Both the position numbers and the translations under genes were made by a program. Source: CAYNFR01 sp964616755 (GTDB taxonomy: Bacteria > Bacteroidota > Bacteroidia > Chitinophagales > Saprospiraceae). Taken from it: a stretch of 64,000 nucleotides of DNA. The stretch covers positions 40,854-104,853 of the forward strand of contig CAZTSI010000006.1 in the NCBI GenBank assembly GCA_964616755.1, in the 5' to 3' direction. The notes under the pieces are model-generated. The model saw only the letters and a list, made by a program, of their open reading frames with translations. It made no database searches and was not told the origin of the DNA. Below, one piece after another: positions 56,989-64,000 of this stretch (the first letter of the stretch is position 1; each line of letters starts with the position of its first letter).

Positions 56989-57651
56989 ATGAAAAGGTAT
57001 AATATGTTAGTAAGAAGCCTGCTATATTCTTTGGTACTTGTAGGATTGATTTCGTGTTCTAGTGATCGCAAACATTACATCCTCATTGAAACGGATTATG
57101 GCAACATGAAAGTCGAGTTGTTTAACTCGACCCCAGGGCATAGAGATAATATGCTCAAACTTGTCAAAGAAAACTATTATGATGATCTCTTATTTCATAG
57201 GGTCATTAATGGTTTTATGATTCAGGGGGGTGACCCTAACAGTCGTGGGGCTGCTCCTGGTATGCCTCTTGGAAGCGGTGGGCCAGGATATGAACTTCCG
57301 GCAGAGATAGGCGCGCCGCATTTTAAAGGCACTATCGCCGCGGCTCGCACAGGAGATGGGGTTAACCCTCAGCGCAAATCTTCTGGATCACAATTTTACA
57401 TAGTACAAGGGCAGCCTATAAGTCGTCAAATGTTGCAATCTGTAGCTCAGCAAAAAGGGATACAGTATAGCGAAGAACAAATTAAAAAGTACGAAGCGCT
57501 AGGAGGTACGCCTATGTTAGACATGGATTATACCGTTTTTGGAGAGGTGGTAGAAGGGCTAGACGTTATAGACAAAATAGCCGCAGTACAGATCGGAGGA
57601 GGCGACCGTCCGAGTCAAGATGTAAAAATGAAAATAAGATTGACGAACTAA
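56989..57651 (+). CDS. Cyclophilin-type peptidyl-prolyl isomerase, lipoprotein
   Basis: 220 residues. A lipoprotein signal (LVLVGLISC) anchors a cyclophilin domain: METDYGNMKVELFNSTPGHRDN, FHRVINGFMIQGGDPNSRG, and HFKGTIAAARTGDGVNPQRKSSGSQFYIV, with the catalytic Arg in FHRVI. It accelerates proline isomerisation during folding in the periplasm or at the outer membrane. A neighbouring paralogue lies 8 bases downstream. The sequence from codon 6 (MLVRSLLYS) would be a tidier signal peptide. Confidence 0.93.
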   Translation: MKRYNMLVRSLLYSLVLVGLISCSSDRKHYILIETDYGNMKVELFNSTPGHRDNMLKLVKENYYDDLLFHRVINGFMIQGGDPNSRGAAPGMPLGSGGPGYELPAEIGAPHFKGTIAAARTGDGVNPQRKSSGSQFYIVQGQPISRQMLQSVAQQKGIQYSEEQIKKYEALGGTPMLDMDYTVFGEVVEGLDVIDKIAAVQIGGGDRPSQDVKMKIRLTN

Positions 57652-57659
57652 GGTGTAGC

Positions 57660-58550
57660 ATGAAAAGAAGCAGTAAGTATTTTTTTATAGCTGTATTAGC
57701 TTTAACCAGTTGTAGCCGGCAAGTGCCTGTATTTATGATACAGTCACCGTCTGAGAGTAAAGCCCCTGCGAAGTATACTTTTATTAACCAATCAGAAGGA
57801 TTTGAAGATTACACTTGGGATATTGGAACGACTGAGACATTAAAGGGTGATAGTATTCAACATACTTATTTGCTTTCAGGCACGTATAACATAGTGCTCA
57901 AGGGGCAAAAAGGGAAAAAAATTAGAGAAGCAATAAAAGAAATTAATGTGAGCGCACCAGAAAAATGTTTGATTCTGATTGAGACATCTCTCGGCAATAT
58001 GTTGGTTGAGTTATTTGATGATACACCCTTGCACCGAGATAATATGCTCAAATTGGCCGAAGAAGGCTTTTATGACGATTTACTTTTTCACCGAGTGATA
58101 AGTGGCTTTATGATTCAAGGTGGTGATCCTAATAGTCGCAATGCCGCCCCAAATGCCGGCTTAGGCTCAGGAGGGCCTGGCTATCAAATACCAGCCGAAT
58201 TTACGGCCGAGCATGCCCATGTAAAAGGGGCTTTGGCAGCCGCTAGAACAGGAGATGCAGTCAATCCAGAACGCAAATCATCGGGATCACAATTTTATAT
58301 TGTTCAAGGGCAAGAAGTAACGAAAAATCAGTTGGCACAATTTGAACAACGCCATGGAAACCCATATTCTGAAGACATAATAATGAATTACGAGAAAAAT
58401 GGTGGCACCCCGTTTTTGGATCAACAATACACCGTCTTTGGCCAGGTAATCGAAGGTATAGAGATATTAGATCTCATTGCCAGCTCCAAAACCGATCCTA
58501 GGGATCGGCCAGAAAAAGATATAAAAATGAAAATTAAGGTCATAAAATAA
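57660..58550 (+). CDS. Cyclophilin lipoprotein with an N-terminal PKD-like domain
   Basis: 296 residues, lipobox LTSC, then a PKD-like beta-sandwich (about 35-105: YTFINQSEGFEDYTWDIG, HTYLLSGTYNIVLKG) and a cyclophilin domain homologous to the preceding gene (LVELFDDTPLHRDNMLKL, FHRVISGFMIQGGDPNSRN, RKSSGSQFYIVQGQ). The two are tandem duplicates, the second with an added domain. The long insert before the last strand (QGQEVTKNQLAQFEQ...) is shared by both copies. Confidence 0.93.
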   Translation: MKRSSKYFFIAVLALTSCSRQVPVFMIQSPSESKAPAKYTFINQSEGFEDYTWDIGTTETLKGDSIQHTYLLSGTYNIVLKGQKGKKIREAIKEINVSAPEKCLILIETSLGNMLVELFDDTPLHRDNMLKLAEEGFYDDLLFHRVISGFMIQGGDPNSRNAAPNAGLGSGGPGYQIPAEFTAEHAHVKGALAAARTGDAVNPERKSSGSQFYIVQGQEVTKNQLAQFEQRHGNPYSEDIIMNYEKNGGTPFLDQQYTVFGQVIEGIEILDLIASSKTDPRDRPEKDIKMKIKVIK

Positions 58551-58554
58551 GTCT

Positions 58555-59301
58555 ATGTCAATAGCGCTTGGAATCGATGTTGGTGGCACTGGGCTCAAAG
58601 CAGCACTGGTAGATACAGATAATGGAGAAATAGTTTCTGAAAAAGTCAAATACGGCACCCCTCAGCCATCCACACCGGAGAATGTCTCAGGTGTTCTACA
58701 GCAAATGATTAATGATCTAAACTATTCAGGTAGTATCTTTGGATGTGGAATGCCATCAGTGGTCAAGAACAATATTTGCCTTACCGCAGCCAATATTGAT
58801 AAAGGCTGGATGAACTTGGATCTAAATGCTTTTTTTAAACAACATCTCGGACATGACATGCAGTTTGTCAATGACGCCGATGCAGCTGGTCTGGCAGAAA
58901 TGTTATTTGGCAATGGGGTCGATAGAATGGGCACAGTCGTTTTGTTGACCTTAGGAACAGGCATCGGATCAGCCGTTTTTTTAGATGGAAAATTGGTGCC
59001 TAACACCGAATTTGGCCATTTGCTATATAAGAAGAGCATTTTTGAGCATTATGCCTCCAACGGTGCTCGTGAGCGAAAGAAAATGAGCTGGAAAAAATGG
59101 TGCAAAGAGCTGAATGTGTACTTAAACCATATCAATCTGATGATGTGCCCTGACCTGATCATCATAGGCGGCGGAATATCTAAGCGTTTTAATGATATAA
59201 TGGCGCTAGTTAATGTTGATACCGAAGTCTTGCCGGCCAAAATGCAAAATGAAGCGGGCATAGTAGGGGCAGCACTCTATGCGGCGGGCTATCGGCTTTA
59301 G
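58555..59301 (+). CDS. ppgK: ROK-family polyphosphate glucokinase-like kinase
   Basis: 248-residue sugar kinase of the ROK/actin fold: GIDVGGTGLKAALVD (phosphate 1 motif), NDADAAGLAEM (catalytic Asp), LTLGTGIGSAVFLDGKLVPNTEFGHL, and GGGISKRF. Length and order match polyphosphate glucokinases, which phosphorylate glucose with polyphosphate or ATP; ordinary ROK kinases are longer and have a zinc motif absent here. It starts 4 bases after the cyclophilin gene. Polyphosphate use is inference. Confidence 0.85.
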   Translation: MSIALGIDVGGTGLKAALVDTDNGEIVSEKVKYGTPQPSTPENVSGVLQQMINDLNYSGSIFGCGMPSVVKNNICLTAANIDKGWMNLDLNAFFKQHLGHDMQFVNDADAAGLAEMLFGNGVDRMGTVVLLTLGTGIGSAVFLDGKLVPNTEFGHLLYKKSIFEHYASNGARERKKMSWKKWCKELNVYLNHINLMMCPDLIIIGGGISKRFNDIMALVNVDTEVLPAKMQNEAGIVGAALYAAGYRL

Positions 59302-59319
59302 TAACAATTGTTAGGAATC

Positions 59320-60018
59320 ATGATGCAATGGGCGGTACAAATTCTGAAAGGCCTCAAACATCTTTATGCTCCAGATATTTGTCCAGGATGCGACCAATAC
59401 GAGCCATTAAGAGCCTCAATTTTTTGCCTCTCTTGTTATTCTAATCTGCCGCGCATAGACCACCAGCATGATGCCAAATCAGCATTACGAGGTAAGCTAC
59501 ATTTGAATAGTGAAATTGACCATGTGTTTGCCTTGTATTATTATACCAAAGATGGTATAGTTCAAGAGCTCATTCATAAGATCAAGTACTATTCGGATCG
59601 CCATCTAGCTATCCAATTAGGGGAAGAATTAGGAAAATTAATCCCGTTAGAGATTCTTCAGAGCCATTATCTCGTGCCCGTTCCCATTCATGCTAAGCGA
59701 TTAAGTCTGAGAGGTTACAACCAATCAGCACTGATTGCCGAAGGCATACAAAGAACCGCTAACTGCCCGTTGCACATACTCACTAAGCTCATCATTCGCA
59801 CAGATGAAAGTGAGTCTCAAACGAAGCGTTCACGCGCAGCCCGAGGCGCCTATTTAAAGGAAGCTTTTGAAATTAAAAAATTACCTTCTGAGACCAAGCC
59901 TATCTTGCTTATTGACGATGTAATTACAACAGGAGCAACCGTCAGCGCATGTATGAATATCTTGCAGCGCGAAGGATACCACAAAATCAATATCGCTGCA
60001 TTGGCGATAACCTTGTAA
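59320..60018 (+). CDS. comF: ComF family protein (phosphoribosyltransferase fold)
   Basis: 232 residues from the ATG at 59320 (a TTG at 59308 would add four). N-terminal zinc-finger cysteines CPGC and CLSC, then a phosphoribosyltransferase-type domain with VPVPIHAKRLSLRGYNQSALIAEGI and the PRPP-loop-like ILLIDDVITTGATVSACM. ComF proteins take part in DNA uptake in naturally competent bacteria; the biochemical role is not settled. It is the last gene of the closely spaced plus-strand run. Confidence 0.9.
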   Translation: MMQWAVQILKGLKHLYAPDICPGCDQYEPLRASIFCLSCYSNLPRIDHQHDAKSALRGKLHLNSEIDHVFALYYYTKDGIVQELIHKIKYYSDRHLAIQLGEELGKLIPLEILQSHYLVPVPIHAKRLSLRGYNQSALIAEGIQRTANCPLHILTKLIIRTDESESQTKRSRAARGAYLKEAFEIKKLPSETKPILLIDDVITTGATVSACMNILQREGYHKINIAALAITL

Positions 60019-60248
60019 GTCATTTTCGTCAGCCCTTTCAATAAAATGGAGTTTCTACCCTCAAAAAACTGTAACTAATCTCTGATGAATTAATTCACTA
60101 TTTAAGTCCTAACTTTCATTGATGACGCGGCTCTTTTTTCGTCAATTGCGCTGTTTCTAAAGCATAAGCAACGCTTGTTAAAAGAAAAAAGGGATGATTT
60201 GTAAGAATGAAAGCATATTATTGACTAACCAAAAAATTATAAAATAAA

Positions 60249-60764
60249 ATGTCAAAACAAGAAAATATAGCCCAGGCGCTCGTGGCTCAATTTAACCTAC
60301 GGGTACACAAAGAGGGAGTAGAGCGTATTCAAAAGTGTTTGGGGCTGTTGACAGATGAACAAATCTGGCAATCCCCATCTGTCGAATTGAACAGTATCGG
60401 CAATCTAGTTTTGCACCTGTGTGGTAATGTTACACAATGGATAGGAAGCGGAATAGGCAATATGGAGGATCGGCGTACTCGTACACTTGAATTTGTGCCC
60501 GAAAGTCGATGTAGTCGAAAAATTTTATTCCATAAATTAAGCGACTTAAGAAGTGTGACAGATGAAAGTCTATGTCATATTACGGATGCCAATTTACTAA
60601 CGGCTAAACGAGTACAAGGCTTTGAAGAGACCTATCTCAGTATTCTCATTCATGTGATAGAACACTTCAGCTATCATGTGGGGCAAATAGCTTATATCAC
60701 TAAACAAATAACCAATCAGCAAGTTGGCTTTTACGACAATCTAGATCTGAATGTGACTCACTAA
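60249..60764 (+). CDS. DinB/DUF1572-family protein
   Basis: 171-residue four-helix-bundle protein of the DinB/YfiT-like superfamily, DUF1572 type. Helix 2 carries SIGNLVLHLCGNVTQWIG and the C-terminal helix HVIEHFSYHVGQIAYITK, giving the three conserved His that bind a metal in this superfamily. Members include thiol transferases, but most, like this one, have no assigned reaction. Its stop overlaps the end of the convergent CUB-protein gene by 4 bases. Confidence 0.88.
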   Translation: MSKQENIAQALVAQFNLRVHKEGVERIQKCLGLLTDEQIWQSPSVELNSIGNLVLHLCGNVTQWIGSGIGNMEDRRTRTLEFVPESRCSRKILFHKLSDLRSVTDESLCHITDANLLTAKRVQGFEETYLSILIHVIEHFSYHVGQIAYITKQITNQQVGFYDNLDLNVTH

Positions 60765-63700
60765 TTTTTGTTAAGTACCTTATGTGGCAAGAACAAATTA
60801 GGGGTAAAAGTCCGGCCACAATTGATCGCATCCTCTCCCAGATCGGTCGGAGTAGTACCGTTAATGGTCATATGCAGTTTATCTATTCGCGCCCCTTCTT
60901 CTCTATATGAAATGTCAATAAAATGAACCCCCGCAGCAAGAATATATCTGACCGGAGTATTACCATTGTTATTGTCCGAAAATTCAACCCATTGCCAAGT
61001 TGAAGCTGTGTTCCAGTCATTCCATGGATACCAGGTGCCACCATTGACCCTAAACCAAAAAGAATCTTTGCCGCCATCATCTGAATACACCCTTGCAAGT
61101 ATTCGGTACGTTCCGGCGACATCGACAGTAACGGTAAATCTCAACAAGTCTGAGGCCGCTGCCGGAGCTACAGAAATAGAGCTGTATCCAGTTGAAATAG
61201 TTAGGTAGTCATCATTGGATGCTAATGTATCGATGCCTCGATCCCAAAGGGCTCCCGGAAAACCACATTCGGCTTCCAAATAATAATTTGCACAGTCAGG
61301 ATCATCATCATCTACAAGTCCATCTCCATCATCATCTATGCCATTATCACATATTTCAAGACAACTAGCCAGCGAGTCTTGCCAAGCCATGGTCGGAGGT
61401 TCTTGATAGACAATCGATATGACCAGCCCGTAAACATCTGAGGTTGGCGTACCTGATCCAGCAAGACCATCAACATCAGGATCGATCACATCCGCCTCCT
61501 CCGTATCAAAACAGCTATCATCATCTGAGTCTAACTCAAAAAAATCAAAGATCCCATCACCGTCGCTATCCGAATAGGTGTAATTTATAATCCCATTGTC
61601 TGCAACTGTTTCGATCCCATTAAATATTCCATTCGTTCCAGATAATGTGTCCGCACCATCAATACGACCGTCTCCGTCACTATCTGTCAGCCCATGACCC
61701 GACTCGTAAAAATCAAAAATCCCATCATTGTCAAGATCAAGATCGATTCGATTTGGCACCCCGTCTCCGTCTCGATCACAATCCTTATTCCCATTAAAAC
61801 GGGTAAATCGAGCACCCGAACTAGTAGATGACCCCGTTTGCCCAAAGACAACATCGACTGACGTGAAGCTAGAATAAAACAAGAAGACAGCAGCGACATC
61901 ATCCTCCTCGGTGTAGCCTGTATTGGCGGTCCAGTTCGTCGGGCCACTAAGGGGGATCATCCGATAATACGTAAATGAAGCTCCAGGTCCACCACCATTA
62001 ACGAAGCCCCCCAATTGAATCACGGTCGCCGGATCAAAAAAGACAAAATCTGGTGCTGTGCTATTGGCAAAACCTACGACCTCCGTAGCATTGACTCCTG
62101 GATTCGAGTCGATGTCTCGTTGCTCAAATACAAAGTCCGGAATGGTGGCAGGAGTACCATTAGGGTTGCTAACTGTCGCAGATCCAGATTCTACAACAGC
62201 AATTGTAAAAGTTAAATAGCGATCAGCGCTAGGAGTAGAGGTGCCCGCTAAGTTAATACCCGTGCCACTAGCTACCGCTACGGTACTTGGGGAAAGTGTG
62301 TTGATGGTAATGACAATATCATAAAAAATATCATTACAATCTCTAATGGCGTTCGTATAGAGAACCTTGGAATTAACTCGTAGGTCACTAAGCGACACCG
62401 TGCCCGAGAGTAAAGTACGTGAGCCCCCAAAATTGATATTCGCCGGACTCTCGATGACATCGGGTATGCCATCATTATCATCATCCAGATCGATATCATC
62501 AGGTATACCATCCTTATCAGAATCGGTGTCAGAAAAGGCATAGCAATTGTCTGCATCACCTCCAAGGGCTAGCGGCGTAGAGCCATCAAGGGTGACGAAT
62601 AATTTGTCAAGCCTAGTTCCATCTTCCCTAATGGCAATATCTATCACATTGATGCCTGCCGTAAAGGCAAAACTAACTAGGGTATCACCTGCATCACTAT
62701 CCCATAATTGTCTCCAGACCCATGCAGTGCTATTGCCTAAACCATTCCAGCGATACCAAGGTCCACCGTTTGCACGTACCCAAAAGGAGTCATCGTTGCC
62801 ATTTGGTGCTCGGATACGTCCAAAGAGTTCATAACTTCCGGTTGAATCTATATCAAGTCGATAAGATAAGTAATTAGCCGTATCGGCTGGAGGGGAAGAA
62901 ATATAATTTTCTCCGACTCGCGGCTCTACATACTCGCCACTCGAAGCTCCAGCGACGGCGCCAACAAACCAAGCTCTACCCACATAACCGCACTCTGCTT
63001 CAAGGTAAAAATCAGTTTGAATAGGAATGCCAACGTCATAACAAATATCAAAATTATCAAAATAAACCCACTCACCAGATCCCGTATAACTAAACATTCG
63101 TATGCGAATCACTGTATTAGCATTGGCAAAGGCTGTAATATCAATAGAGGCCGATTGTGAGCCAAAATCATCCGAACGCGTTAATACATTGTTCCATGTC
63201 GTGCCATTATAGACATCGATCTCAATTCTATCCGCGGGTTCTAAATTTCCAGTTTCTCGATAATCAAAACTAAGTGTAGCGGTAGTGGCATTGGCTAAAT
63301 TGACAGCGCGCTCAATAGTCGGATTGACACTACTTGATCCGCGCATAAACAATTCTCCTGAAATTATATAAATTCGTCCAGAGGTGGGGTTGTTATTGTC
63401 ATTGATTTCAACCCAAGGTGTAGAGGTCCAATTCGTCAATCCGTTACTATTATTGTAGTTAGCTGAAGCGAATTCATCTTCGTAAGAATATACCGTTCCG
63501 CAGGATGACAAAGTAGAAAAACAGGAAATATTCGCTTGCCAACCTGCTAAAGTAACCGAAAAATCGGAGGTAAATTGAAACGTCAAACATTGACCGGTAG
63601 ATGATATCGTACCAGGAGAAGTATTACAATAAAATCCTATGACCGGGGATCCAGTTGTCGGACCGTTGTAAATGGTTAATCTATCGTATGAACATGAAGC

Positions 63701-63958
63701 CTGATTTTCGACAGCCCAAGAAGTAAAATTAAACGATACGCCTTGTCCTACTGTGCCTGAACAAAAAGTGACCGTATAATTTTCATTATTAGCATAATTT
63801 CCCCCTGCTCCACCAGAATCATAAAAAGTGCCCGAACAGGTATTGATCGTCTGACCATTATTGGTGGCAATATCATAGGTCTGACCCTGACATAGACTTG
63901 GAAGTAACGCCATAAAAGCCAATAGAAATATGTAAAAGCCCCATTTCATAGACTGCAC
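60761..63958 (-). CDS. Secreted CUB / jelly-roll / TSP3 / CBM-like multidomain protein
   Basis: 1,065 residues. Signal peptide to about 25 (SLCQG), a CUB domain (about 28-140, with TCSGTFYDSGG and SYDRLTIYNGPTTGSPVIG), a jelly-roll domain (about 155-310, YDNF..CYD end), and a CBM6-like module (about 318-465, FYLEAECGYVG...WYRWNGLG...RLDKLFVTLDG). Thrombospondin-3 calcium repeats follow (DTDSDKDGIPDDIDLDDDND and, later, DGDGVPNRIDLDLDND), then a domain of unknown type between them, and a second CBM-like module (about 905-1050). It ends with RTFTPNLFLPHKVLNKN and no T9SS sorting domain is visible. Probably surface or secreted, glycan-related by inference. Confidence 0.85.
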   Translation of the reverse strand: MQSMKWGFYIFLLAFMALLPSLCQGQTYDIATNNGQTINTCSGTFYDSGGAGGNYANNENYTVTFCSGTVGQGVSFNFTSWAVENQASCSYDRLTIYNGPTTGSPVIGFYCNTSPGTISSTGQCLTFQFTSDFSVTLAGWQANISCFSTLSSCGTVYSYEDEFASANYNNSNGLTNWTSTPWVEINDNNNPTSGRIYIISGELFMRGSSSVNPTIERAVNLANATTATLSFDYRETGNLEPADRIEIDVYNGTTWNNVLTRSDDFGSQSASIDITAFANANTVIRIRMFSYTGSGEWVYFDNFDICYDVGIPIQTDFYLEAECGYVGRAWFVGAVAGASSGEYVEPRVGENYISSPPADTANYLSYRLDIDSTGSYELFGRIRAPNGNDDSFWVRANGGPWYRWNGLGNSTAWVWRQLWDSDAGDTLVSFAFTAGINVIDIAIREDGTRLDKLFVTLDGSTPLALGGDADNCYAFSDTDSDKDGIPDDIDLDDDNDGIPDVIESPANINFGGSRTLLSGTVSLSDLRVNSKVLYTNAIRDCNDIFYDIVITINTLSPSTVAVASGTGINLAGTSTPSADRYLTFTIAVVESGSATVSNPNGTPATIPDFVFEQRDIDSNPGVNATEVVGFANSTAPDFVFFDPATVIQLGGFVNGGGPGASFTYYRMIPLSGPTNWTANTGYTEEDDVAAVFLFYSSFTSVDVVFGQTGSSTSSGARFTRFNGNKDCDRDGDGVPNRIDLDLDNDGIFDFYESGHGLTDSDGDGRIDGADTLSGTNGIFNGIETVADNGIINYTYSDSDGDGIFDFFELDSDDDSCFDTEEADVIDPDVDGLAGSGTPTSDVYGLVISIVYQEPPTMAWQDSLASCLEICDNGIDDDGDGLVDDDDPDCANYYLEAECGFPGALWDRGIDTLASNDDYLTISTGYSSISVAPAAASDLLRFTVTVDVAGTYRILARVYSDDGGKDSFWFRVNGGTWYPWNDWNTASTWQWVEFSDNNNGNTPVRYILAAGVHFIDISYREEGARIDKLHMTINGTTPTDLGEDAINCGRTFTPNLFLPHKVLNKN

Positions 63959-64000
63959 CCCAAAGTTTAGACAAAATTAATAATTAAGTTTCACAATGAT

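Noticed and set aside
62278..62834. Opposite-strand frames of up to 95 codons within the CUB protein gene
   Set aside because: They shadow the repeat-rich coding sequence and have no independent evidence.

Overview
The window looks like a contig from a member of the Bacteroidota, most likely a Saprospiria/Lewinella-type bacterium. The evidence is a set of very large secreted proteins with HYR-like, C-type-lectin, dockerin-like, CUB and thrombospondin-3 modules, two of which end in type A type IX secretion (T9SS) sorting domains. Start codons mostly lack Shine-Dalgarno sequences, and several genes are preceded by the Bacteroidota -7 element TAnnTTTG. The DNA is fairly AT-rich. A run of exactly 10 N at 21053-21062 marks a scaffold gap, so this is a draft or metagenome assembly. 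I found no tRNA, rRNA, CRISPR array, phage or intact insertion sequence.

Layout. 0.1-8.1 kb: xylose isomerase, a rhomboid protease, a decayed SAM-dependent methyltransferase pseudogene, aspS, and a uvrA reading frame interrupted by an in-frame TAG 27 codons before its natural end. 8.1-15.7 kb: a VOC-fold protein, an FAD oxidoreductase, a DUF2306 membrane protein (G9 tract in the coding strand), an exported M24 peptidase, lon, and a small exported carboxypeptidase-regulatory-like protein. 15.8-30.7 kb: an island of secreted proteins: a ~1,930-residue HYR/dockerin/cohesin-like protein (split by the N gap), a vWA/HYR/C-type-lectin adhesin-like protein, an intradiol-dioxygenase-like lipoprotein and a DM13/triple-repeat/dockerin protein, with queG in between. 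30.7-39.6 kb: an SSS-family symporter, a duplicated DUF2911 protein, a DUF885 lipoprotein, the 2-oxoglutarate dehydrogenase E2 subunit, 3-methyladenine glycosylase, a WecA-like transferase and a fluoride channel.

39.6-46 kb (minus strand): mfd and a compact three-gene lipid/CoA operon (SDR, crotonase, dienoyl-CoA-isomerase-like crotonase). 46.2-60.8 kb (plus strand): a long run of closely spaced genes: MtfA-like pseudoenzyme, metF with a forced TTG start, a DUF62 protein, an ABM monooxygenase-like protein, aroB, a TMTC-like membrane/TPR protein overlapping a GH3-beta-lactamase fusion, a LolC/E-like permease, two cyclophilin lipoproteins, polyphosphate-glucokinase-like ROK kinase, comF and a DinB-family protein. 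60.8-64 kb (minus strand): a CUB/CBM-like/TSP3 secreted protein.

Most genes are core metabolism or DNA repair (uvrA, mfd, mpg). The accessory content is surface and secreted protein biology. I did not find a convincing new defence or mobile system. The strongest leads are C-type-lectin domains nested inside HYR-like folds, a dockerin-containing C-terminal module shared by two nearby secreted proteins, the interrupted uvrA, and two enzyme homologues that lack hallmark catalytic motifs.
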